DNA from: Zoogloeaceae bacterium
Lineage (GTDB): Bacteria > Pseudomonadota > Gammaproteobacteria > Burkholderiales > Rhodocyclaceae
DNA: 64,000 nucleotides
Direction of reading: 5' to 3'
Assembly: GCA_024235595.1 (NCBI GenBank)
Contig: JACKMC010000008.1
Span: forward strand, 62,001 to 126,000
Shown here: positions 53,345-61,282 of the stretch, one piece after another
Numbering within the stretch: the first letter of the stretch is position 1
Layout: each line of letters begins with the position of its first letter
Notes under the pieces: model-generated
What the model saw: the letters and a program-made list of their open reading frames with translations, nothing else
Database searches by the model: none
Told to the model about the DNA's origin: nothing
Made by a program: the position numbers and the translations under genes

Positions 53345-54394
53345 ATGAGCGTTTTTTCACTGAGCGATTTCGCCGACCACGAACAGGTCGTGTTCTGCAG
53401 CGACGACAAGAGTGGCCTCAAGGCCATCATCGCGGTTCATAACTCCAACCTCGGCCCGGCGCTGGGCGGTTGCCGCATGTGGCCCTATGCCAGCGAAGAG
53501 GAGGCGATCCGCGACGTGCTGCGCCTGTCGCGCGGCATGACCTACAAGTCGGCGATGGCCAAGCTCAAGCTCGGTGGCGGCAAGTCGGTGGTGATCGGCA
53601 ATCCGCGCACCCAGAAAACGCCGCAGCTGCTCGAGGCGTTGGCACGGGCCATCGACAATCTCAAGGGCCGCTACATCGCCGCCGAGGATTCGGGCACCAG
53701 CGTCGCCGACATGAAGTACATGGCCGAGTTCACCGAGCACGTCTCGGGCGTCAAGGACAAGGCCACCAAGCACGGCAAGCGCAGCGGCGACCCCTCGCCG
53801 GCAACCGCCTATGGCACCTTCGTCGGCATCCGCGCCGCGGTGAAGGAAAAGCTCGGTCGTGACTCGCTCGATGGCCTGCGGGTGGCGGTGCAGGGCATGG
53901 GCAACGTCGGTTTCGACCTCGCCCGGCAGCTCAAGCAGGCCGGTGCCAGCCTGTGGGTGAGCGATATCCACCAGGAGCAGCTCGACCGCGCCCGGCAGGA
54001 ACTCGGTGCCACGGTAGTCGGCGCCGAAGCGATCTTCGGCCTCGATGTGGACGTCTTCGCGCCCTGCGCGATGGGCGCCATCCTCAACGACAAGACCATT
54101 CCCCAGTTGAAGGCGCAGATCGTTGCCGGCGCCTCCAACAACCAGCTCGCCGAGCCGCGCCACGGCACCGCGCTGATGCAGCGCGGCATCCTCTACGCGC
54201 CGGACTATGTGATCAACGCCGGCGGCATCATCGACGTCTATCATGAGCGCACCGGCTTCAAGTACGAGGAGGTCACCCGCCACGTCGAGCAGATCTACGA
54301 CAACCTCATGGAGATCTTCGAGCGCGCCCGTGCCGAAGGCCGGCCGACCGGCGAGGTGGCCGACGTGATTGCCGAGGAACGCTTCAAGCGCTGA
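53345..54394 (+). CDS. Leucine/phenylalanine/valine-type amino-acid dehydrogenase
   Basis: 349 residues. It oxidatively deaminates a hydrophobic amino acid to the 2-oxoacid with NAD. ELFV dehydrogenase features: substrate loop LGPALGGCRMW, RGMTYKSAMAKLKLGGGKS with the catalytic Lys, SGTSVADMKYMAEFTEHVSG, and Rossmann motif VAVQGMGNVGFDLARQL. The length (350, rather than 420-450) excludes glutamate dehydrogenase. Leu versus Phe versus Val preference cannot be read from sequence alone. AAGGAG stands before the start. The oxidoreductase upstream and transporter downstream, all in one direction, form an uptake-deamination-oxidation set. Confidence 0.93.
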   Translation: MSVFSLSDFADHEQVVFCSDDKSGLKAIIAVHNSNLGPALGGCRMWPYASEEEAIRDVLRLSRGMTYKSAMAKLKLGGGKSVVIGNPRTQKTPQLLEALARAIDNLKGRYIAAEDSGTSVADMKYMAEFTEHVSGVKDKATKHGKRSGDPSPATAYGTFVGIRAAVKEKLGRDSLDGLRVAVQGMGNVGFDLARQLKQAGASLWVSDIHQEQLDRARQELGATVVGAEAIFGLDVDVFAPCAMGAILNDKTIPQLKAQIVAGASNNQLAEPRHGTALMQRGILYAPDYVINAGGIIDVYHERTGFKYEEVTRHVEQIYDNLMEIFERARAEGRPTGEVADVIAEERFKR

Positions 54395-54409
54395 GCGCGC
54401 ACCCGGTGG

Positions 54410-54435
54410 AAGGTGCGGGCCCCGGTCTGCACCTT
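54410..54435 (+). terminator. Hairpin after the dehydrogenase gene
   Basis: AAGGTGC (54410-54416) and GCACCTT (54429-54435) form a seven-pair stem with a 12-base loop, 15 bases after the stop. No T-run, so perhaps only an attenuator before the transporter gene. Confidence 0.35.
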
Positions 54436-54515
54436 GCCGCTAGACCACAATAGGCTCCGGCGCTGCCCCCATGATCGCGGGCCGCACGAGAGCCGGCTAT
54501 AAGGAGGATAGACAC

Positions 54516-55895
54516 ATGAAGAGTTCCACGATCACCGCAGGCGGCGCCCCGGGCCTTGCCGCGAAGATCCACGGCCACTGGTCATCGCGGATGGGCTTTC
54601 TCATCGCCGCGGTCGGTTCGGCGGTCGGCCTCGGCAATATCTGGAAGTTTCCCTACATGGTGGGGCAGAGCGGCGGGGCGGCCTTCGTGGCGGTCTACCT
54701 TCTTTGCATCGCGCTGATCGGCCTGCCGATCATCGTCGCCGAATGGATGATCGGCCGTCGCGGCCAGAAGAACCCGATCAACACCATGGCCGAGCTCGCG
54801 CGCAAGAACAACCGCAGCAAGGCATGGGTGATGGTCGGTATCAGCGGCACGCTGGCGGCCTTCCTGATCCTCTCGTTCTACAGCGTGATCGGCGGCTGGT
54901 CGCTCTCCTATCTCGCCGACGCCGCAACCGGCGCCTTCGCGGGCATGGACAAGGACGCGGCCGGGGCGCTCTTCAACGGCATGCTGGCCAGCCCCTCGAC
55001 GCTGCTGACCTGGCATTCGGTGTTCATGGTGCTGACCGTGGGCGTGGTGGCGATGGGGGTTTCCAGTGGTATCGAACGCGCCTCGAAGCTGCTCATGCCG
55101 GCGCTGGGCGTGCTGCTGGTGATCATGGTCGGATACGGTGTCACCACCGGCGGTTTCGCCGCCGCGTTCGAGTACCTCTTCAAGCCGGACTGGGCCAAGC
55201 TCGACAGCACCGTGGTGCTGGCCGCACTGGGCCATGCCTTTTTCACCCTCTCGCTGGGCATGGGCGTGATGATGGCCTACGGCTCCTACCTCGGCGAGGA
55301 GGTCAATCTGTTGAAGGCCGCGCGCACCGTGGCGATTGCCGATACCGTGATCGCGCTCGGCGCGGGCCTTGCGATCTTCCCGATCGTGTTCGCCAACGGC
55401 CTCGATCCCGCGGCCGGCCCGGGCCTGGTGTTCGTCACCCTGCCGCTGGCTTTCGGCAGCATCTCGGGGGGCATGATCCTCGGCGTGATGTTCTTCGCGC
55501 TGTTGATCTTCGCCGCGCTGACCTCGTCGATCTCGCTGCTCGCCCCGGTGGTCGAGTTCGTGGAGGAACGCACCCCGCTGAACCGGGTCGCGTCCACCAT
55601 CGTCGCGGGTATCGCCACCTGGGCGCTGGGTATCGCGGCGCTGCTGTCGTTCAACGTGTGGGCCGATGTCAGCATCCTCGGCAACAACATCTTCGACCTG
55701 CTCGACAAGCTCACCAGCAAGTTCCTGTTGCCGCTCACCGGCCTCGGCGCGATCGTCTTCGTCGCCTGGTGCCTGGATCGCGAGAGCGTGAGGAAGGAGC
55801 TTGGCCTGGGTGAGGCCGGGACGATGATCTGGAACGTGGTGTCGCGCTTCGTTGCGCCGATCGGCGTACTGATCGTGTTCATCAGCAGCCTCTGA
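54516..55895 (+). CDS. Sodium-dependent amino-acid transporter (NSS/SNF family)
   Basis: 459 residues from the ATG at 54516, behind AAGGAGG. About eleven hydrophobic segments. The first contains the sodium/substrate signature FLIAAVGSAVGLGNIWKFPY, followed by GGAAFVAVYLLCIALIGLPI, as in LeuT-like and bacterial NSS proteins. It imports an amino acid with Na+ across the inner membrane. Hydrophobic or aromatic amino acids are typical substrates and agree with the two upstream genes. The family's eleven-helix bacterial version lacks the twelfth helix, consistent with the length. A terminator follows. Confidence 0.93.
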   Translation: MKSSTITAGGAPGLAAKIHGHWSSRMGFLIAAVGSAVGLGNIWKFPYMVGQSGGAAFVAVYLLCIALIGLPIIVAEWMIGRRGQKNPINTMAELARKNNRSKAWVMVGISGTLAAFLILSFYSVIGGWSLSYLADAATGAFAGMDKDAAGALFNGMLASPSTLLTWHSVFMVLTVGVVAMGVSSGIERASKLLMPALGVLLVIMVGYGVTTGGFAAAFEYLFKPDWAKLDSTVVLAALGHAFFTLSLGMGVMMAYGSYLGEEVNLLKAARTVAIADTVIALGAGLAIFPIVFANGLDPAAGPGLVFVTLPLAFGSISGGMILGVMFFALLIFAALTSSISLLAPVVEFVEERTPLNRVASTIVAGIATWALGIAALLSFNVWADVSILGNNIFDLLDKLTSKFLLPLTGLGAIVFVAWCLDRESVRKELGLGEAGTMIWNVVSRFVAPIGVLIVFISSL

Positions 55896-55911
55896 TCGAG
55901 ACGCTGCAGGA

Positions 55912-55943
55912 AAAGGCGCCGAGCCGCGGGCTTCGGCGCCTTT
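55912..55943 (+). terminator. Rho-independent terminator after the transporter gene
   Basis: GGCGCCGA (55915-55922) pairs with TCGGCGCC (55933-55940), extended by AAA/TTT on the outside. It ends in TTTC and is 17 bases after the stop. Confidence 0.72.
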
Positions 55944-56079
55944 CTCGCGGCAGTGCCGGGCACGGGGTGTCACGACGAGCCCTCACCCGGCCTGCGACGC
56001 TCAGCGGTTTGCCCGGCACCGCGACTCCAGGTCCATCCTCGTCACCGTCGGTGCGCAGCGGCCCGTCGCGGGGCGCGCG

Positions 56080-56478
56080 CTACTTCGAGCCGTTTACCAC
56101 GGTGATCTGGTCATTGAGGGTCCAGTAATCGTAGAGGTAGCCGATCCCGAACAGGCCCAGCGTACACAGGTAGAGGATCCCGGTGAGCCACTTGCCCATG
56201 TACATCCGGTGAATGCCGAAGAGACCCAGGAAGGTCAGGAGTAGCCAGGCCACCGAGTAATTGACCGCACCGGCACGAAACCTGAGGTCGGCCTGGCGAT
56301 CCATGGCGGGGATCAGGAAAAAATCGATCAGCCAGCCGATGCCGAGCAAGCCCAGAGTGAAGAACCAGATGGTCCCGGTGACCGGCTTTCCGTAATAGAA
56401 GCGATGGGCCCCGGTGAAGCCGAATATCCAGACGATGTAGCCGATGGTCTTCGAATGGGTGTCGCCTGCCTGCGCCAT
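56080..56478 (-). CDS. TM2-domain membrane protein
   Basis: 132 residues from the ATG at 56478, behind AGGAGA. It has two consecutive TM2 modules, each with the pattern G..G.HRFYYG / HRMYMGK followed by two hydrophobic helices and a GIGWLIDFF or GIGYLYDYW turn. That gives four membrane segments. TM2 proteins are small membrane proteins of unknown biochemical role. The open frame continues upstream for 136 codons of Arg/Pro-rich sequence that I consider non-coding. It is convergent with the transporter terminator; neighbours give no functional hint. Confidence 0.88.
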   Translation of the reverse strand: MAQAGDTHSKTIGYIVWIFGFTGAHRFYYGKPVTGTIWFFTLGLLGIGWLIDFFLIPAMDRQADLRFRAGAVNYSVAWLLLTFLGLFGIHRMYMGKWLTGILYLCTLGLFGIGYLYDYWTLNDQITVVNGSK

Positions 56479-56768
56479 GCTCTTTCTCCTGCTTGCAATG
56501 CCCGAAGGGGGTGGGTCCATGAATGGCGGGCGGAACGCATCGATGATGCAGTCGCCGGCCGACATGATGAAGGCGCGAACAGGGCGCCTCGGTGTGAGCT
56601 TCAAGGGCGACTTGGAACCTGCCAAGAGGCGGCTCGCGTTGTGGCCCTTCCGTCCCGGAGTATGCCTCCTCTTGCGCTGGAAAGGGCCGGGCGGTGCGAG
56701 CGGGGGCTGGTGCGAGCCCCGCGCGCAAGCCCCCGTGACTGCGCCCCTTGCCTGAGCGTCAGCGCTGC
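56479..56768. other. Gap between TM2 gene and sbtB, nothing recognised
   Basis: 290 bases upstream of the TM2 gene and downstream of the PII-like gene. I find no terminator, repeat or supportable open frame. Confidence 0.4.
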
Positions 56769-57077
56769 TCAGAACTTTTCCGGCCGCAGCACCTGCACGT
56801 CGGAGAGAAAACTCACCATGCCGAAGTTCTGGTAGAACTTTTCCTGCAGGCTTTCGACGATCTCCAGAGCGACCCGCTCTTCGCACAAGACCTCGATGCG
56901 GATGTTGGCGCTGGCCGGCCAGGCGGCGTCGCGGGTGCCGTGGGCGCCGTGGCCGCGCGCCTCGGTGATGGTGTAGCCGGTCACGCCATGGTGGGCGAAC
57001 TCGCGCAGCAGGCTGTTCTCGAGCTCTGCCTCGCAGACGATGGTGAGCAGCTTTCGCAGGGTAGGTTGGATGGTCAT
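56769..57077 (-). CDS. PII-like regulatory protein, SbtB type
   Basis: 102 residues. The ferredoxin-like PII fold is visible: KLLTIVCEAELENSLLREFA, then GVTGYTITEARGHGAHGTRD with the short T-loop region, and IRIEVLCEERVALEIVESLQ. It differs from GlnB/GlnK in lacking the uridylylated Tyr loop. The start overlaps the stop of the transporter gene (TGATG), the arrangement of sbtA-sbtB pairs. SbtB binds adenine nucleotides and controls the bicarbonate transporter SbtA at the membrane. The last residues RPEKF lack the C-terminal redox Cys motif of some cyanobacterial SbtB. Confidence 0.82.
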   Translation of the reverse strand: MTIQPTLRKLLTIVCEAELENSLLREFAHHGVTGYTITEARGHGAHGTRDAAWPASANIRIEVLCEERVALEIVESLQEKFYQNFGMVSFLSDVQVLRPEKF

Positions 57078-58018
57078 CAGATCACACCTTGCAGCCGGAT
57101 GGCGAGCCAATGGTAAGCCGGAATGCCGACCAGCAGGTTGAACGGAAAGGTGATGCCCAGCGCCGCGCCGATCGAGATCGCCGGGTTGGCTTCCGGCACC
57201 GCGATACGCATCGCCGCGGGTGCCGCGATATAGGACGCGCTGGCGTAGAGGGTGGCGAGCAGCACCGCGCCGCCGACCGAGAGATCGAGGAAGTTGGCGG
57301 TTACAACGCCGAGCAGCCCCGCGCACAGCGGCATCACCGTGGCGAAGGCCAGCAAGAAGGGGCCGGCCCGGCGCAGGTCGGCGAGCCGGCCGGCCGCCAC
57401 CAGGCCCATCTCGAGCAGGAACAAGGCCAGCATGCCCTTGAAGAGGTCGAAGAACAGCCGGTCGAGCGGCTTGATGCCGTCGGCGCCGGCGACCCAGCCG
57501 ATAATGAGGCCGCCCAGCAGCAGCACGATGCTCTTGCCCGAGAACACCTCGTGCAGCAGCGGCCCCCACTTGGCGCTCGCCGAGCCGCGACGGGCGATGG
57601 CCACGCCGATCATCAGCGCCGGAAACTCGAGCAGCACCAGAAACACCACCATGTAGCCTTCGGCGGAGACGCCGCGGGCGGCCAGGAAGCTCGATGCCAC
57701 GGCGAAGGTCACCACGCTCACCGAGCCATAGTGGGCGGCAATCGAGGCCGCGTCGGCACGTGGCAGGCGGCCGACGCGGTGCAGCAGCGGAAAGGCGGTG
57801 AGCGGGATCAGGGTCGCGACCAGCACCACGATCAGTCCCGGCAGGGCCAGTTCCATGAGCGGATAGCGGGCCAGTTCGACCCCGCCCTTGAGGCCGATGG
57901 CGAGCAGCAAAAAGATGCTCAGCGATTCATACAGCACCCCGGGAATCTTCAGGTCGGAGCGGATCAGGCCGGCGCACAGGCCGAGCAGGAAGAACAGGAT
58001 GACGGGTTCGAACGGCAT
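57077..58018 (-). CDS. SbtA-type sodium-dependent bicarbonate transporter
   Basis: 313 residues from the ATG at 58018 (a GTG at 58054 would add 12). About ten hydrophobic segments in two inverted halves: VILFFLLGLCAGLIRSDLKI, then LSIFLLLAIGLKGGVELARY at the start and IVLLLGGLIIGWVAGADGIK in the second half. The motifs match the SbtA/DUF897 family. In cyanobacteria it is a high-affinity Na+/bicarbonate symporter of the CO2-concentrating mechanism. In heterotrophic or autotrophic proteobacteria the role is less studied; supply of bicarbonate to carboxylases (such as LiuB/LiuD) or carbon fixation is possible. Divergent from a LysR gene. Confidence 0.85.
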   Translation of the reverse strand: MPFEPVILFFLLGLCAGLIRSDLKIPGVLYESLSIFLLLAIGLKGGVELARYPLMELALPGLIVVLVATLIPLTAFPLLHRVGRLPRADAASIAAHYGSVSVVTFAVASSFLAARGVSAEGYMVVFLVLLEFPALMIGVAIARRGSASAKWGPLLHEVFSGKSIVLLLGGLIIGWVAGADGIKPLDRLFFDLFKGMLALFLLEMGLVAAGRLADLRRAGPFLLAFATVMPLCAGLLGVVTANFLDLSVGGAVLLATLYASASYIAAPAAMRIAVPEANPAISIGAALGITFPFNLLVGIPAYHWLAIRLQGVI

Positions 58019-58190
58019 GGGAACTCGCAAGTTTGCTGGCGCCTCGCAGGGCACGGTGGTCGCCGTGGCCGCGGGACGGTCCTGGATTTGGCCGCAGCGG
58101 GCTTCTGGTCCGGCGGCGTCTTGGGGGTCGGGGGGGTGAGGTCTTGTAGGCCCGGTGCGGCAGGGACGACGGCACGATGCCAGTAGATCG

Positions 58191-58207
58191 TTATAAACTC
58201 CAATTAA
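58191..58207. promoter_or_regulatory. LysR-type binding motif between sbtA and the LysR gene
   Basis: TTA, 11 bases, TAA: a T-N11-A dyad in an AT-rich patch of the divergent intergenic region, where a LysR regulator typically binds. AGATC and GATCT flank it symmetrically (about 58186-58214). Confidence 0.45.
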
Positions 58208-58242
58208 ATGATCTTTGCTTTGCCATTTGCTAAAACTTATAT

Positions 58243-59244
58243 ATGCCCCGCAGCCGCATCACCTTCCGCCAGCTCGAAACCTTCTCGACGGTTGCCCGGC
58301 TTGGCAGCTTCACCCGCGCCGCCGACGCCTTGCACCTCACCCAGCCGGCGGTGTCGATCCAGATCCGTCACCTCGCCGAAGCGGTCGGCCTGCCACTCTT
58401 CGATCACAGCGGCAAGGTGCTCGCGCTGACTGCGGCCGGCGCGGAGTTGCTGGCGACCACGCGCAGCCTCGACGACGTCTGGAATCGCTTCGAGTCCGCG
58501 GTCGACGAGTTGCAGGGGCTGCGTCGCGGCAAGCTGCGGGTCGCGCTGGTGACCACCGCCAAGTATTTCCTGCCGCGCATGCTCGGTGCCTTCTGCGCGC
58601 GCTACCCGGAGATCGAGATCGAGCTGGAGATCGCCAACCGCGAGAAGGTGGTCGAGCGACTGCGCGGCAACCAGGACGACCTCTATGTGATGTCCTACCC
58701 GCCGGGCGACCTCGATATCGTCCGCTACCCCTTTCTCGACAATGAGTACGTGGTGCTGGCGCCGGCCTCGCACTGGGCGGTCGGCAAGCGGGTCAGCCTC
58801 GAGGCGCTGGCCGAGGAGCCCTTCCTGCTGCGCGAACTCGGCTCCGGCTCGCGCAATGTGATCGACCAGCACCTGCAGCACAACGGGCGAACGCTCAAGC
58901 TGCGCCTGGCGCTGGCCAGCAACGAGGCCATCCGCCAACTCGTGGCGAGCGGCATGGGGCTGGCGGTGCTGTCGCGACATGCGCTCGGCGACAGCCTCGA
59001 GCTGGGCAGTGTGGCGATTCTCGACGTCGAGGGCTTTCCGCTGCAGCGACCGTGGAGCGTGGTGCACCTGCGCAGCAAGATCCTGCCGCTGCCGGCGCAG
59101 GCCTTCCTCGACGAACTGCTGCGCAATGCCTCTACGGCCGCTCCTTGCCGGGCAACGACGGAGGGTGGCCTGCCGCGGCAGCCAGACCGGAAGACCGTTG
59201 GCACTGCGGCCGAGTTGCGGCGCCGGCGCGCGAGTGGCCCATAG
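58243..59244 (+). CDS. LysR-family transcriptional regulator (CbbR/CmpR-like)
   Basis: 333 residues. The N-terminal winged helix-turn-helix is typical: RQLETFSTVARLGSFTRAAD, then ALHLTQPAVSIQIRHLAEAV. The effector domain of ~200 residues follows (LRVALVTTAKYFLPRMLGAF, then RYPEIEIELEIANREKVVER). The TTAKYFLPR pattern is typical of CbbR/CmpR-type regulators of carbon fixation and inorganic-carbon uptake. This agrees with its divergent partner sbtA. The last ~35 residues are Arg/Thr-rich and longer than usual. TTGCTT-N16-TTATAT lies directly before the ATG, so a leaderless message is possible. Confidence 0.88.
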   Translation: MPRSRITFRQLETFSTVARLGSFTRAADALHLTQPAVSIQIRHLAEAVGLPLFDHSGKVLALTAAGAELLATTRSLDDVWNRFESAVDELQGLRRGKLRVALVTTAKYFLPRMLGAFCARYPEIEIELEIANREKVVERLRGNQDDLYVMSYPPGDLDIVRYPFLDNEYVVLAPASHWAVGKRVSLEALAEEPFLLRELGSGSRNVIDQHLQHNGRTLKLRLALASNEAIRQLVASGMGLAVLSRHALGDSLELGSVAILDVEGFPLQRPWSVVHLRSKILPLPAQAFLDELLRNASTAAPCRATTEGGLPRQPDRKTVGTAAELRRRRASGP

Positions 59245-59414
59245 CCGACCGCTTTACGAGCTGCGCGACACCTCGATGCGGCTTTAGGCGGGCCGAATCC
59301 ATCCCTGCTGTGCCACTGCGCCCACGACGATCGCTTGCGTCCGGCGGCCTTCCGCTACCGGCCTCGCCCATGTCGGCGCGCGGCGGGGTGGCCGGTCAGT
59401 GCGCGGCTCGGCGA

Positions 59415-60839
59415 TCAGGCGTCCGGCGGCACGCGCCCCACATGCAGCAGGTTGGTGCTGCCGGCTTCGCCGAAGGGCATGCCGGCGATGATGAGGACGG
59501 TATCGCCGGCCGCGGCGAGGCGGTGTGCGACGGCGGCACCGGTGGCGTGGGAGACCATCTCGTTGATGTCCTGGATGCTCTCGAACGGTACCGGATGAAC
59601 ACCCCATGCCAGGGCCAGGCGGCGGGCGGTCGACTGCAGCGGGGTGAGCGCGAGGATGGGCGGCACCGGGCGCTCGCGGCTGGCGCGCAGGGCACTGAAG
59701 CCCGAGGTGGTGAAGGCCGCGATGGCCGCCGGTTCGAGCAGGCTGGCGACACGGCGCAGGGCGCAGCAGATGGCGTCCGGCGTGGTGGCTTCGGCGGGGG
59801 TGTGGTTGGCGTCGAGTTCGTTGCGCCACATCGGGTCGCGCTCCACCTCGGCGATGATGTTGTGCATGATGCTGACCGCCTCGACCGGGTACTGGCCTGA
59901 GGCGGATTCGGCCGAGAGCATGACCGCGTCGGCGCCTTCGTAGATCGCGGTGGCGACATCGGAGGCTTCGGCGCGGGTCGGCACCGGGGCGCTGATCATC
60001 GATTCGAGCATCTGCGTGGCGATCACCACCGGCCGGCCGGCGGCGCGCGCGGCGCGCACGATACGGCGCTGCAGGATCGGCACCTGCTGCGGCGGCATCT
60101 CCACGCCGAGGTCGCCGCGCGCCACCATCACACCGTCGGCCTGGGCGACGATGGCGTCGAGGTGATCGATGGCCGAGGGCTTCTCGAGCTTGGCCATGAT
60201 CCAGGCGCGCTCGCCGATGATCTCGCGCGCTTCGCGGATGTCTTCGGGGCGCTGCACGAAGGACAGCGCCACCCAGTCGACGCCGAGCTCGAGACCGAAG
60301 GCGAGGTCGGCAAGGTCCTTCTCGGTGAGTGGCGAGATCGGCAGCACCACGCCGGGCACGTTGACGCCCTTGCGGTCCGACAGCGTGCCGCCGACCATCA
60401 CCGTGGTGTCGGCATGATCGGCAGCGAAGCGGTCGACGCGCAGTCGCAGCTTGCCGTCATCGAGGAGCAGGTCGGTGCCGGTCTCGAGCGCCGCGAAGAT
60501 CTCGGGGTGGGGCAGGTTGGCGCGGGTCGCGTCGCCTTCTGCAGGGTCGAGGTCGAGGCGGAAGCGTTCGCCGGCCACCAGGGTGGTCTTGCCCCCGGCG
60601 ATGCGCCCGACGCGCAGCTTGGGGCCCTGCAGGTCCATGAGGATGCCGATCGGGCGACCGGTTTCGCGCTCGACCTCGCGGATCTGCGCATAGCGCTCGG
60701 CGTGATCACGGTGGCTGCCGTGGCTGAAGTTGAGGCGGAACACATCTGCACCCGCGCCGACCAGCTCGCGGATGCGTTCGATCGAAGCGCTGGATGGACC
60801 CAGCGTGGCGAGTATTCTCGAGCGGCGATCGCGTTTCAT
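59415..60839 (-). CDS. Pyruvate kinase (TtuE-like, in glycerate operon)
   Basis: 474 residues from the ATG at 60839, which overlaps the glcG-like stop (ATGA). It transfers phosphate from phosphoenolpyruvate to ADP. Signatures: ILATLGPSSASIERIRELVG, VFRLNFSHGSHRDHAERY, ILMDLQGPKLRVGRI, IMAKLEKPSAIDHLDAIVA with the active-site Lys, and GVMVARGDLGVEM. It ends with a shortened C-terminal domain whose last residues are AGSTNLLHVGRVPPDA. Placement with glycerate genes matches the ttuE isoenzyme of tartrate/glyoxylate operons rather than the main glycolytic enzyme. Confidence 0.93.
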   Translation of the reverse strand: MKRDRRSRILATLGPSSASIERIRELVGAGADVFRLNFSHGSHRDHAERYAQIREVERETGRPIGILMDLQGPKLRVGRIAGGKTTLVAGERFRLDLDPAEGDATRANLPHPEIFAALETGTDLLLDDGKLRLRVDRFAADHADTTVMVGGTLSDRKGVNVPGVVLPISPLTEKDLADLAFGLELGVDWVALSFVQRPEDIREAREIIGERAWIMAKLEKPSAIDHLDAIVAQADGVMVARGDLGVEMPPQQVPILQRRIVRAARAAGRPVVIATQMLESMISAPVPTRAEASDVATAIYEGADAVMLSAESASGQYPVEAVSIMHNIIAEVERDPMWRNELDANHTPAEATTPDAICCALRRVASLLEPAAIAAFTTSGFSALRASRERPVPPILALTPLQSTARRLALAWGVHPVPFESIQDINEMVSHATGAAVAHRLAAAGDTVLIIAGMPFGEAGSTNLLHVGRVPPDA

Positions 60840-61252
60840 GCCGCCTCCGCGCCATTGAACAGCGCCCCGATGCCGGCCCGCGCGACCTCGGCGTCCTCGC
60901 CGGCCTTCACCCCCGAGACGCCGACCGCACCGATCACGGCGCCGTCGACGACGATCGGCTCGCCGCCTTCGAGCGGCACGATGGGCATTGCCAGTGCCGC
61001 GATGCGGCCATTGTTGACCATGTCCTCGAAGACCTTGCTGGGCTTGCCGCTGAGCACGCAGGCGCGGGCCTTCTCGGGCGCCACCTGGGCGCTCATCAGC
61101 GGCGCACCGTCCATGCGCTGCAGCCATAGCGAGTGACCGCCGCCGTCGCATACCGCGATGCTGACCGTCCAGCCCTTGGCAATCGCCGCGGCCTCGGCTG
61201 CGGCGGCAATGCGTTTGACATCGCTCAGGGTGAGCGCGTTGATGGTCTTCAC
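60836..61252 (-). CDS. GlcG/HbpS-family protein (DUF336)
   Basis: 138 residues. Typical GlcG start and core: LTLSDVKRIAAAAEAAAIAK, then VSIAVCDGGGHSLWLQRMDG; later GGEPIVVDGAVIGAVGVSGV. The family includes GlcG of glycolate operons and the heme-binding HbpS; it forms oligomers, but an enzymatic role is not settled. There is no signal peptide, so it is cytoplasmic. It sits within the glyoxylate/glycerate operon, overlapping the pyruvate-kinase start by four bases and 30 bases after the glycerate-kinase stop. Confidence 0.9.
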   Translation of the reverse strand: MKTINALTLSDVKRIAAAAEAAAIAKGWTVSIAVCDGGGHSLWLQRMDGAPLMSAQVAPEKARACVLSGKPSKVFEDMVNNGRIAALAMPIVPLEGGEPIVVDGAVIGAVGVSGVKAGEDAEVARAGIGALFNGAEAA

Positions 61253-61282
61253 TGGGAGTCTCCTTCTTTGATGGCCTTCCGA

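Noticed and set aside
56479..56886. N-terminal extension of the TM2 protein
   Set aside because: Low-complexity Arg/Pro/Lys-rich sequence; the ATG at 56478 behind AGGAGA gives the normal family start.
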